From an uncultured Eubacteriales bacterium (GTDB lineage Bacteria; Bacillota; Clostridia; Oscillospirales; CAG-272): DNA of 64,000 nt. Position numbers and translations under genes: made by a program. Shown here piece after piece: positions 54,741-62,780 of this stretch. The stretch is from the NCBI GenBank assembly GCA_934525675.1, contig CAKSZH010000006.1, positions 1 through 64,000 on the forward strand. Direction: 5' to 3'. Numbering within the stretch: the stretch's first letter is position 1; each line of letters starts with the position of its first letter. Below the pieces are notes generated by a model. The model did not search any database and was not told the origin of the DNA. It worked only from the letters and a program-made list of their open reading frames with translations.

Positions 54741-55129
54741 CGGATCCCCCCTTCCCTGTGCCGATGGATCCGGCCATCCGGTACACATTCCCGCACTCGT
54801 TTTCATCTGCTCCTGCCCGCAGGTAACTGCCGGCGATGTCCCCGATGTCGGCAATCAGCTTTGTACGAACAAAGGATTGCCCGTTTCGGGCACCGTCAAT
54901 CCTGTTCTCCCCGAGAATCTGCGGCGCCGGTGTATCCGAACGTCATATAAAACCACACATCCCCGCTTCCCCGGCAAAACAGTTTTCCCGGCGCCGCCCC
55001 CGAACGTCCGATGTCCGAAAAAGAGATCGCCACCGTTCAGACGCAAAAGCAGGCACGGCAATGATACCGTACCTGCTTTTTCATATCGGATATCCGAATC
55101 GTCTGCTTCCCTGCCCGTTACGGGCATTC
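54741..55129. other. Spacer between two membrane-protein genes
   Basis: About 390 bp with the hairpin at 55045-55080 and otherwise nothing I can support. Confidence 0.5.
55045..55080 (-). terminator. Terminator of the 55130-55822 gene
   Basis: Minus strand: AAAAGCAGGTACGG / CCGTGCCTGCTTTT (one mismatch), 8-nt loop, T-tail within the right arm; 50 nt after the stop. Confidence 0.75.
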
Positions 55130-55822
55130 TCACCCCGCAAGCAAGCCGAGACAATTGTCGAGAAGCTGTAAAAGCTCCGGAGTCAAAAAAATCATGAGAA
55201 TGTACAAAGCGACAAGCGCAAGTACCGACAGGATCAACCCGCTCCCGCGTTTTTTCTGCGGTACGTAACGCACCTCTGCTGCAATCCTGTTTTCTTCGGG
55301 CAGATAAAAATGCGCCGTCTCAAAATCAAACCGATACTGAGGGCCTGCTTTCCGCTTCGCGCCGGATTCTTCTTTTCCCGCAGGCTCCGCCGTCGCAGAA
55401 TGATCGGAAACGTTGCCACTTGCGCTCACAGACACCCATTCGATCGCCTTCCACGCTTCCTCTTCCACGCATCTGACATATTTCGACAACCCCACGCCGT
55501 CCCGGAACTCCCTCCTGACACGCCGGTTTTTGAGGAACCCGAGTTCGTCGAGCGTCACGGCGTGTTCCGCGTCTGCGGCGCCGAGGTCAATGACGGAGCC
55601 GATAAAATCCGCATGCAGACTTTTTTCATACGCCGTCACCAGCATCGCGATCAGCACTCCGGCAAAAATTCCGAACAGGCAAATCCCCACCGCCTGACCG
55701 CTGACCGAAAAGTGTTTGTAATTCCCGCAATCCGGGACAAAAAATTCAAGAAACCGTTCCGCCAGCCGCTGAAACGTCATCGCCACGGCGTTTTCCGGAA
55801 ACCGGAAAAAGAAACCTCTCAT
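55130..55822 (-). CDS. Unrecognised membrane protein with two membrane segments
   Basis: 230 residues. A membrane helix at about 50-70 (AVGICLFGIFAGVLIAMLV) and another near the C-terminus (about 203-222, LILSVLALVALYILMIFLTP) flank a soluble ~130-residue middle that begins YEKSLHADFIGSVIDLGAADAEHAVTLDELGF. This resembles unnamed clostridial proteins but I cannot assign a family. ATG at 55822 is preceded by AGGAGG; the frame is open to 55903. Confidence 0.7.
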   Translation of the reverse strand: MRGFFFRFPENAVAMTFQRLAERFLEFFVPDCGNYKHFSVSGQAVGICLFGIFAGVLIAMLVTAYEKSLHADFIGSVIDLGAADAEHAVTLDELGFLKNRRVRREFRDGVGLSKYVRCVEEEAWKAIEWVSVSASGNVSDHSATAEPAGKEESGAKRKAGPQYRFDFETAHFYLPEENRIAAEVRYVPQKKRGSGLILSVLALVALYILMIFLTPELLQLLDNCLGLLAG

Positions 55823-56324
55823 CCCTCCTGCGCCTCCTACACTGATTCTTTTTATTTGCAAAAACGGAAATGATAAGCACGCATCCTGAAAGTAACAACG
55901 CATGGGGCAAAAGCCGGTCGTTCAATCCTTTTTCGCACGGGAAAGAAGCAAAAAACAACGTCTTCCCCGATTTCCGCGCCCATCGGTCCGGCGACTTCCC
56001 GCCGCGGGCACCTTCGGCGCCCCACGCGGCACTCCGCCGCCACCCTCGATGGGCCTTGACCCGACACACCTATTCCGCAGCCGGAATTCCGATGCCATCT
56101 GGTTCTGCCGCCATTCCGGCATCAGGGAGTCCGCCGGCAAGCGCCTCAATCAATGCGTTCTGCGCAAAACATGCGCCGGTTTGCGGGGGACACGCCCGCG
56201 CCGATCCGATCATTGCCGTTCCGCGCAGAACCACACCGCAACGGGTGCAGCGCGACAACCGGGAAACTCTGCGGAAGCGTCCCGCGAAGCAGGGACAGTA
56301 CATTTGCTTTCGGAAAATAAATCC
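55823..56324. other. Spacer downstream of serS, no gene seen
   Basis: About 500 bp, GC-rich, with scattered CCGCCGGC/GCGCAAAACATGCGCC words that look like decayed repeats. No start with ribosome-binding site and no clear terminator T-tract. Confidence 0.45.
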
Positions 56325-57608
56325 TTAATTCTTGCGGATCACGTCCACGCCGATGAACTTGCGGAGCACGTCCGGCACGTTGACCGAGCCGTCCGCGTTC
56401 TGGTTCTGCTCGACCAGTGCGGGCAGAATCCGGGAGGTTGCAAGTCCGGAGCCGTTGAGCGTGTGCACATATTCCACCTTGCCGCTGTCCCGCTTGACAC
56501 GGATCATGCCGCGGCGCGCCTGGTAATCCCGCGCGTTGGAAACCGAGGACACTTCCTTGTAACCGTTCATGGACGGGATGTTGATCTCGATGTCGTAGGT
56601 GCGCGCCATGGATGCCGAGCAGTCCTCTGCCGCCAGCTTGACGGTACGGAAGTGGAACCCGAGTCCCTTGACCAGATTCTCCGCCTTGGCAACCAGCTCG
56701 TCAAACGCCTCGTCCGACTTCTCAGGCAGCGTGTACTGGAACATTTCCACCTTGTTGAACTGGTGTCCTCTCACCATGCCGCGCTCGTCGGAGCGGTAGG
56801 AGCCCGCCTCTCTGCGGAAGCAAGGCGTGTAGGAGAACAGCTTCTTGGGCAGATCCGCCTCGGAGAGCACCTCGTCGCGGTACAGGGACGCAAGCGCCGC
56901 CTCCGCGGTCGGAAGCATATAGTGGACGCGGTCGTCGGTCGGGTTTGCGATCTTGTATACCTCGTCCGCAAACTTCGGGAACTGCCCCGCCGTCTGACCG
57001 CACTGATATTCCAGCATATGAGGCGGCAGAATGAATTCGTAGCCGTCCTTCAGATGCTCTTCGATAAAGTAATTGAGCAGTGCCCATTCCAGACGTGCGC
57101 CCATGCCGCGGTAGATCCAGAAGCCGTTCCCCGCCAGCTTGGTGCCGCGCTTGTAGTCAATAAGACCGAGGTCGGTGCAGAGATCGACATGGTTCTTAGG
57201 CTCGAAATCAAAGGTACGGTGCTCGCCGAAATAGCGGAGCGGTTCGTTGTTTTCTTTTCCGCCGGGCTTCAGATCGCGGTCAGGCAGGTTGGGAAGCCCC
57301 AGCATGAGGTCGGTATACTTTGTCTCAACTGCCTTGAGCTTGTCGTCGATCTCCTTGGACTTTGCGCCCATTTCCTTGAGCTCCGCAAAGATGGGAGCCA
57401 AGTCCTTGCCCTCTTTTTTGTACTGCGGGATCTCCTTGTTGACCTTGTTCTGCTCCGCCTTGATCGCTTCGGTTTCCCCGATCAGCGCACGGCGCTCCGC
57501 GTCAAGGCGAAGAATTTCCGCAATGTCTTCTTTGGCGTCTTTTCCCTTCATGGCAAGTCTCGCGACGACTTCCTCCGGGTTTTCCTTGATGTATTTGATA
57601 TCCAGCAT
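56325..57608 (-). CDS. serS: Seryl-tRNA synthetase
   Basis: 427 residues. N-terminal coiled-coil arm for tRNA (about 30-105), class II motif 2 FRREAGSYRSDERGMVRGHQFNKVE and motif 3 NGSGLATSRILPALVEQNQ. Length is typical. Its place after parB matches the origin-proximal order of several Firmicutes. ATG at 57608 with AAGGAG; the upstream frame belongs to repeat sequence. No T-box leader was found. Confidence 0.97.
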   Translation of the reverse strand: MLDIKYIKENPEEVVARLAMKGKDAKEDIAEILRLDAERRALIGETEAIKAEQNKVNKEIPQYKKEGKDLAPIFAELKEMGAKSKEIDDKLKAVETKYTDLMLGLPNLPDRDLKPGGKENNEPLRYFGEHRTFDFEPKNHVDLCTDLGLIDYKRGTKLAGNGFWIYRGMGARLEWALLNYFIEEHLKDGYEFILPPHMLEYQCGQTAGQFPKFADEVYKIANPTDDRVHYMLPTAEAALASLYRDEVLSEADLPKKLFSYTPCFRREAGSYRSDERGMVRGHQFNKVEMFQYTLPEKSDEAFDELVAKAENLVKGLGFHFRTVKLAAEDCSASMARTYDIEINIPSMNGYKEVSSVSNARDYQARRGMIRVKRDSGKVEYVHTLNGSGLATSRILPALVEQNQNADGSVNVPDVLRKFIGVDVIRKN

Positions 57609-57719
57609 GGTTGTATCTCCTTTTGGATTTGACTTTTGTTTTGGTAATTTACGATATTGTTGCGATACAGAATGGACACATATTTCCCGGCAGCCCGGTT
57701 TCCCATAAGTACGCTTGCA

Positions 57720-57945
57720 AGCGTTGGCCGAAAACCTGCCTGTCGGCAAAATAAACCACAATCGGTTTTATGCAAGCACGGTTTCAACCGCGATCGGAAA
57801 GTCAGCTGCCGTCAGGCAAAAACAACGATCCGGGCTTGCGCAAACACGATTACAATCGCGACCGGGAAGCCATCCGCCGAATGGCGTGACCACACGTGTT
57901 TATGCGGATGCGGTTACAACAGCTTCGGCGAAATATGTATATAAT
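57720..57945. repeat. Degenerate ~68-bp repeat, three units, between parB and serS
   Basis: Units start about 57740, 57808 and 57876. They share GCCxGTCxGGCAAAA, then TGCxxAxCACGxTTxCAA and CGCGAxCGGGAAG-like ends. They accumulate substitutions but keep order and length. Confidence 0.75.
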
Positions 57946-57994
57946 TGGTAAATATTTCCTTCTTTTGCCGTAAACTGACGAATCGCGGCAGGCG

Positions 57995-58891
57995 TCAGGT
58001 CTGCTCAAAAAACTCTTTTCCGCAAAGCAGAGTCAGAAGATCTTCCAGGTCTCCGTCATCCACGAAGGTCAATTCAAGCGTCTTTTTCTTGGGGGATTGC
58101 GTGATCCGGACCTTTCTGCCGAGCGTTGACATTGCGCGGCGCTCCAGATCGTGCATATATACCCGTCTTTGCTTAGATCCCGCGACAACTTCCGGGTCAT
58201 CCGGCTCGGTATGGCGCCGGAGATTGAGGAACTTTACCTCACGCTCGGTTTCCCGCACGGACAGATTCTTTTCGGCAATCTTTCCGCAAAGCGCAAGCAT
58301 ATCTTCCTCTTCTTCAAGCCCCAGAAGCGCACGTGCGTGCCCGGTCGAAATGTCCCCCGCCTTGAGCGCTTCCAGCACTTCATCGGGAAGATCAATCAGG
58401 CGGAGCATATTTGCAATTGCAGGGCGGCTCTTCCCTACCTGCTTTGCAACCTCATCCTGCGTCAGACCGAACCGGTCGATCAGCGCCTGATATGCAAACG
58501 CTTCTTCCACCGGGTTGAGGTTTTCTCTCTGTACGTTCTCAATTACGGAGACCTGCGCTGCCTTCAGCTCGTCTCCGTCCAGGATGATGGACGGAATTTC
58601 GGTCAACCCCGCCATTCTGGCGGCACGCCAGCGGCGTTCGCCTGCAACGATCTCAAAGGTCCCTGCAAGATTCTTGCTCTCCTGCACGATGATCGGTTGC
58701 AGAACGCCGTAATCGCGGATGGAATCCGCAAGCGCTTCCATAGCCTCCTGATCGAAGTTCTTACGCGGCTGTTCGCTACGCGGTTCGATGTCTGCGATCC
58801 GGAGATTCTGCATTTTTCCGCTTTCGGTCGGTGCGTTGTCGTCAAAAATTTCGTAAAAACCGCGTCCGAGACCGGATTGTTTCTTTGCCAT
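57995..58891 (-). CDS. parB: Chromosome-partitioning CTPase ParB (Spo0J)
   Basis: 298 residues. N-terminal CTP-binding domain with GERRWRAAR (the GxxRxxA motif near 83), helix-turn-helix for parS in the middle (LTQDEVAKQVGKSRPAIANMLRLIDLP), and a C-terminal dimerisation segment. It loads at parS and spreads as a clamp, organising the origin. It is downstream of parA with an 870-bp gap, and has an AT-rich upstream with TATAAT. Confidence 0.96.
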   Translation of the reverse strand: MAKKQSGLGRGFYEIFDDNAPTESGKMQNLRIADIEPRSEQPRKNFDQEAMEALADSIRDYGVLQPIIVQESKNLAGTFEIVAGERRWRAARMAGLTEIPSIILDGDELKAAQVSVIENVQRENLNPVEEAFAYQALIDRFGLTQDEVAKQVGKSRPAIANMLRLIDLPDEVLEALKAGDISTGHARALLGLEEEEDMLALCGKIAEKNLSVRETEREVKFLNLRRHTEPDDPEVVAGSKQRRVYMHDLERRAMSTLGRKVRITQSPKKKTLELTFVDDGDLEDLLTLLCGKEFFEQT

Positions 58892-59763
58892 AGTGTTGTC
58901 CTCACTTCCCTCTTGTATTCCGTAATCTATTATATTCTGCTTATGTACCGGCGCATGCGATCACTCGCTTTTTGATTCCTTGCTTGCGGGTCAGCACTAT
59001 CAGATGTCGCACTTGCGCAAATCAACGTCACATAGCTTGGCTTTATACGCGATACGTGCAATCCCCGCTCACCAAACTTAACGTCACGTGTTTCATTCCC
59101 CAATCAAAAGTCTGGGGCGCATAAACGCGTCATTTCTGATTCCGAGGTTCTGTCGCCTAAGCCCGTAGCCACAACATTCTAAGGGCGGCATTGTATCACA
59201 TGGGTGCGACGTTTGCCTTAAGTGTTTGATACTTCGGTGTCGTAACATTCTAAGGGCGACATTGCATGGTTGTTTGCGGTTTCTGCCACGGCGTCCGCCG
59301 CCTCAATGCCGCAACACCCCGAGGGCGGCAGGCTTTGCACGGGGTCAATGCCTGCCATCCGGCATTGGGGCTTGTGTCCCCATTCCCGCCTATCCGTGAT
59401 CCGGCGTCACGCCTTGTGCTTCGCGTCGCGTAAGTCGCAGGTTTGGGAGAGTTGCGGGAGGATCGCGGCAAGGCGAAGGCAAAAGCTGCCGCTTCGTGTG
59501 CGTCGCGAGTATGCGGCGAAACCGTGAAAACAGAGTTCACCGGCGGCTTATAACCCATGTATGCCGTTCTCTCTGCCGGTTTGTCACCATGTTGCGTCGT
59601 TCAAAATCCGGCGTTGAATTCCTTGACCGTTAAAGCGTCTGGCTCATTCTTTTTGTCACAGTCGGGCAATTTCAGCGTTTTTACTGCGTAGAAAGCACCG
59701 AATACATGGCATTCAGTCAAATTTTGCCCTTCCATAGGCAATCGTTTCTTGCCCCGAAAAGCT
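58892..59763. other. 872-bp spacer between parA and parB
   Basis: Holds the repeat at 59165-59345 and, near 59601-59735, a possible 44-residue minus-strand frame (MEGQNLTECHVFGAFYAVKT...) without a clear ribosome-binding site. The part 59400-59560 reads as a Ser/Arg-rich minus frame that looks like non-coding repeat sequence. No gene is supported. Confidence 0.45.
59165..59345. repeat. ~71-bp tandem repeat, three units, between parA and parB
   Basis: The core ACATTCTAAGGGCGGCATTG recurs at about 59173, 59244 (ACATTCTAAGGGCGACATTG) and, more decayed, 59314 (ACACCCCGAGGGCGGCAGGC), spaced 71 and 70 bp. Confidence 0.75.
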
Positions 59764-60525
59764 TCAGATGCGCTCAGCAAGCTCCTTTGCAACCGCGAGA
59801 TACTCCTGTGCGCCCTTGGAATGCTTATCATGATAGTATACCGGCACGCCAAAGCCAGGCGCTTCGGTCAATTTGACATTCCGCGAGATCGTCTGATGAA
59901 ACAACTTGTCCGCGTAATGCTTCTTCAGCTCGCTCAAAACCTGCATGGACAAAAGCAATCTGCCATTATACATTGTAACCAGGATACCGGTTACGTTCAG
60001 AGATGGATTAAAGTGGTTTTTGATCTTCCCCGTTGTTACCATCAGCTGCGAAAGCCCTTCCAGCGCATAAAACTCGCACTGCATCGGGATCACCAGCCCA
60101 TCGCTTGCGCTCATCGCGTTTACCGTCAGCATGCTGAGTGATGGCGGGCAATCAATAATAATGTAATCATATTCTGAACGCAAAGGTTCCAGCTTCTTTT
60201 TCAAAATATATTCGCTTTCTTCCATGTCAAAAAGGTCAAATTCGGCACCCGCAAGCGAAATATTGACCGGAATCACCGATAGATTCTCGAATTCAGTCTG
60301 CATTATCGCCTCCGAAGCCGGCATATCAGTCGTCATGACCTCGTGTGTCGTCTTGCGGAGCTGTTTCTTGGAGATTCCGACGCCGCTTGTCGCGTTTCCC
60401 TGTGGATCGAGATCCACAATCAGTACCTTGTGCCCAAGCAAGCCCAAAGACGCCGCAATATTTACCGCGGACGTAGTTTTCCCCACGCCGCCTTTCTGAT
60501 TTGCGAAGGATATGATCTTTCCCAT
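59764..60525 (-). CDS. parA: Chromosome-partitioning ATPase ParA (Soj)
   Basis: 253 residues. Deviant Walker A KGGVGKTT at 11-18, Walker B region VDLDPQGNATSG and IDCPPSL. Binds nucleoid DNA as an ATP dimer and works with ParB; in B. subtilis it also tunes DnaA. Its promoter lies upstream together with three parS sites. It is not overlapped with parB, as is usual in most Firmicutes, but separated by 870 bp. Confidence 0.96.
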   Translation of the reverse strand: MGKIISFANQKGGVGKTTSAVNIAASLGLLGHKVLIVDLDPQGNATSGVGISKKQLRKTTHEVMTTDMPASEAIMQTEFENLSVIPVNISLAGAEFDLFDMEESEYILKKKLEPLRSEYDYIIIDCPPSLSMLTVNAMSASDGLVIPMQCEFYALEGLSQLMVTTGKIKNHFNPSLNVTGILVTMYNGRLLLSMQVLSELKKHYADKLFHQTISRNVKLTEAPGFGVPVYYHDKHSKGAQEYLAVAKELAERI

Positions 60526-60581
60526 AGTCCCCTCCGTTTATTGCCATGCAAGTATTCGCTCGCACTTCTGACTTTGCGTTT

Positions 60582-60610
60582 ATTATACCACATTATGTTC
60601 CGTAGTTCAA
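60582..60610 (-). promoter_or_regulatory. Sigma-A promoter of parA
   Basis: Minus-strand TTGAAC (60610-60605), 17-nt spacer, TATAAT (60587-60582). A parS site starts 25 bp further upstream, so ParB may influence it. Confidence 0.8.
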
Positions 60611-60634
60611 TACTTTTGACGAGAATATTTAAAT

Positions 60635-60650
60635 TGTTTCACGTGAAACA
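60635..60650. promoter_or_regulatory. parS site 1 (perfect)
   Basis: TGTTTCACGTGAAACA, exact match to the 16-bp bacterial parS palindrome. Confidence 0.95.
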
Positions 60651-60817
60651 TTGCGATTTTTTGACGTGTCAAGCGCAAGCGCACATTGTTACAAACAGTT
60701 TCGGCGGTCAGTAAGATCGGCGAATTTCGTTAACCGCTCCTGTAAACTATTAACAAGGCAAGTGTTGTAACAAGTGTTGTGTTATAAAACCATATTATAG
60801 TGTCCCTGCAAAAGCAA

Positions 60818-60833
60818 TGTTTCACGTGAAGCA
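60818..60833. promoter_or_regulatory. parS site 2 (one mismatch)
   Basis: TGTTTCACGTGAAGCA, one change from the consensus. Confidence 0.85.
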
Positions 60834-60980
60834 AATCCCGCACATTACACTTTGCCTGTTCAAAGCGCTGCTATGTTGCATATTTTTCAATATGCCATGA
60901 CACACGCGCCTCATAGCAGCTTTTCTTCCAACGCGCCGTTTGAGTTAGAGTTGCATTTTGCATTTATAGCGGGATACAAC

Positions 60981-60996
60981 TGTTTCACGTGAAACA
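60981..60996. promoter_or_regulatory. parS site 3 (perfect)
   Basis: TGTTTCACGTGAAACA, exact consensus. Confidence 0.95.
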
Positions 60997-61708
60997 CACA
61001 CAATATTAGGGTGTAAAATTTTAATAACCAAAAATTGTGTAAAGCCGCGCGACACACAGTCGTATAAATGTGGAGGTCAAAAAGCGTGAATGGTGGAAGG
61101 CAAATCATGCATCATTTTGTAACGGGAGTGTATTTACTGCACAAGTACCTAAATGCCGTCATTTTCTCAAATGTTAAGTACTATTGATATGCGCCAAACA
61201 TTTCAAACGCAGCACCGATAAAAATAACTTGAAAATGTAGCAATATTCCATTATAACTCGCAAAATTCCAAAGCGGCAAATTATTGGACAACAAATCGGC
61301 AATAAGGTAGACGCAAATTCAGGTTGCAATCATAACCGCCGCCAAAGCGCAAAAATCAAACAGAAAGCAAAAGCAGGGACAAAGAAAAGCCCCCCCGGAA
61401 CCGGGGGCGGCTATAAAACCAATATAAGCAAAGAAGTAACGCGTTTTTATGCCGGGCAACACAAGCGCGATTCGCCCGCGTGCAAGCCATGTGATATCTA
61501 TTATGGAATGTAGGTTATGCGGGTAAACGACGTAAAAAGCCGAAAAGCGCCTTTTGCAATGCAAAACAACGCATATACTTACAAAACGCCGCCACAAGCA
61601 AGATAAAACCGATCCGACAGGCAAACAACCACGATGCAACCAAGCAAAATCAGCAAATGCAACGGCAAAACCACATCAACCCGGCACGGCACGGTCAACC
61701 GAAAGTTG
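60997..61708. other. AT-rich spacer between rsmG and the parS cluster
   Basis: About 710 bp, AT-richer than the rest of the window around 61000-61320. No gene, no DnaA-box cluster that I can recognise. The part at 61520-61700 has CAAGCAA/CAAACAACCAC words resembling a decayed repeat. One terminator is listed separately. Confidence 0.5.
61388..61412 (-). terminator. Intrinsic terminator downstream of rsmG
   Basis: AGCCGCCCCCGG / CCGGGGGGGCT-type stem with TT centre, followed on the minus strand by TTTCTTTGTC. About 300 nt after the rsmG stop. Confidence 0.75.
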
Positions 61709-62467
61709 TTACAACGGTTTCTTAAGAATCTGTGTATACTTTCGGGGGTATTGCGGGGAACAAGCGCCGTTTTTTTTACACAGAATGATGGCGCGCTGTT
61801 CGGTCGACAGCTGAATCTGCTGTTCCGGGGAATTCACATAGCGATACAGACTATAAATCAACAGTTCAGGGGTAGGGCAACCAAGCAGATGTAGTGCACG
61901 GCAGGCTTCAGCCAGTTCCGCTTCGGCTTTTGCGCCTTTCAGCGCAAGGAAAACACCGTTTTGCTTCAAAAACGGCACGCAAAGTTCAACCAGAACAGGC
62001 AAGGCGGCAACCGCACGGGCAGTGCAAGCATCAAATCCCCCCCGATAAAGAGGATCATGTGCCAGATCTTCGGCACGCCCGCATAGCGTCTCCAAATGAT
62101 CAAGCTTCAATTCCTTTGCCGCATCATTGACGAACGTCAGCTTCTTTACCGTACTGTCAAGCGCGGTAATGTGCAGATCGGGGCGGGCAATGGCAAGCGG
62201 CAGCGAAGGAAAACCCGCGCCGCAACCGCAATCGAGCAGGGAAACTCCATGCGGCAGGTGCGCCGCGGCAAACAGACAATCCGTGTAGTGAAGCGGGATC
62301 ATATCCAGCGGATCGCGGATCGCCGTCAGGTTCATCCGGGCATTTGCATCCACCAGCAGGCAGGTCAGGCGATAAAACCGCTCCGCAAGCGGCTTTGTTG
62401 CAAATTCGTCCAATCCGTTTCTGCGCAAATTGGCAAAATAAAAGGCTTCAAATTGTGTACGTTCCAT
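61709..62467 (-). CDS. rsmG: 16S rRNA (guanine527-N7)-methyltransferase
   Basis: 252 residues. SAM motif SLLDCGCGAGFPSLPLAIARPD near 75-96; VKKLTFVNDAAKELKLDHLETLCGRAED; FDACTARAVAALPVLVELCVPFLK. Methylates G527 of 16S rRNA; loss gives low-level streptomycin resistance. It follows mnmG, the usual gidA-gidB order. The C-terminal ~40 residues are more variable. Confidence 0.95.
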   Translation of the reverse strand: MERTQFEAFYFANLRRNGLDEFATKPLAERFYRLTCLLVDANARMNLTAIRDPLDMIPLHYTDCLFAAAHLPHGVSLLDCGCGAGFPSLPLAIARPDLHITALDSTVKKLTFVNDAAKELKLDHLETLCGRAEDLAHDPLYRGGFDACTARAVAALPVLVELCVPFLKQNGVFLALKGAKAEAELAEACRALHLLGCPTPELLIYSLYRYVNSPEQQIQLSTEQRAIILCKKNGACSPQYPRKYTQILKKPL

Positions 62468-62780
62468 AGTGGTTTACTCCGTTTATTCAAACAAGATCGC
62501 TGTGCGACACAGATAACGGGGAACCGGCAGTCTGTCCGCGGGTTACATATCCGGAAATTTCTTGTACAATCCGGAGAGCGTTTGATTATAAAACTATCAG
62601 GAGGCGGCTTCAAGTGACAAATGTCACATTGAAATAGCATTTTGTTCGGAATACAAAAGCGGTATCGCTATGACAGTAAAGATCATTTGTCCGCTTTATC
62701 GGACATATATCGCCGACAACTAACCGGAAAGACCGACAAGATCCATCGAAAATTCTATGCGCAAGCAATATTCCGGCATT
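62468..62780. other. Spacer between mnmG and rsmG
   Basis: About 313 bp; a small hairpin TGTCCG...CGGACA at 62688-62706 and an AT-rich region near 62560-62640. No gene or confident promoter. Confidence 0.5.

Noticed and set aside
57609..57994. T-box leader for serS
   Set aside because: No T-box sequence (TGGNACCGCG-like) or specifier-loop arrangement was found; the spacer is repeat sequence.
59250..59558. 102-residue minus-strand frame between parA and parB
   Set aside because: Overlaps the 71-bp repeat, no ribosome-binding site, Arg/Ser/Pro-rich composition of a chance frame.
60997..61708. Replication origin oriC
   Set aside because: AT-rich and near parS, but I found no cluster of DnaA boxes and no dnaA gene in the window.
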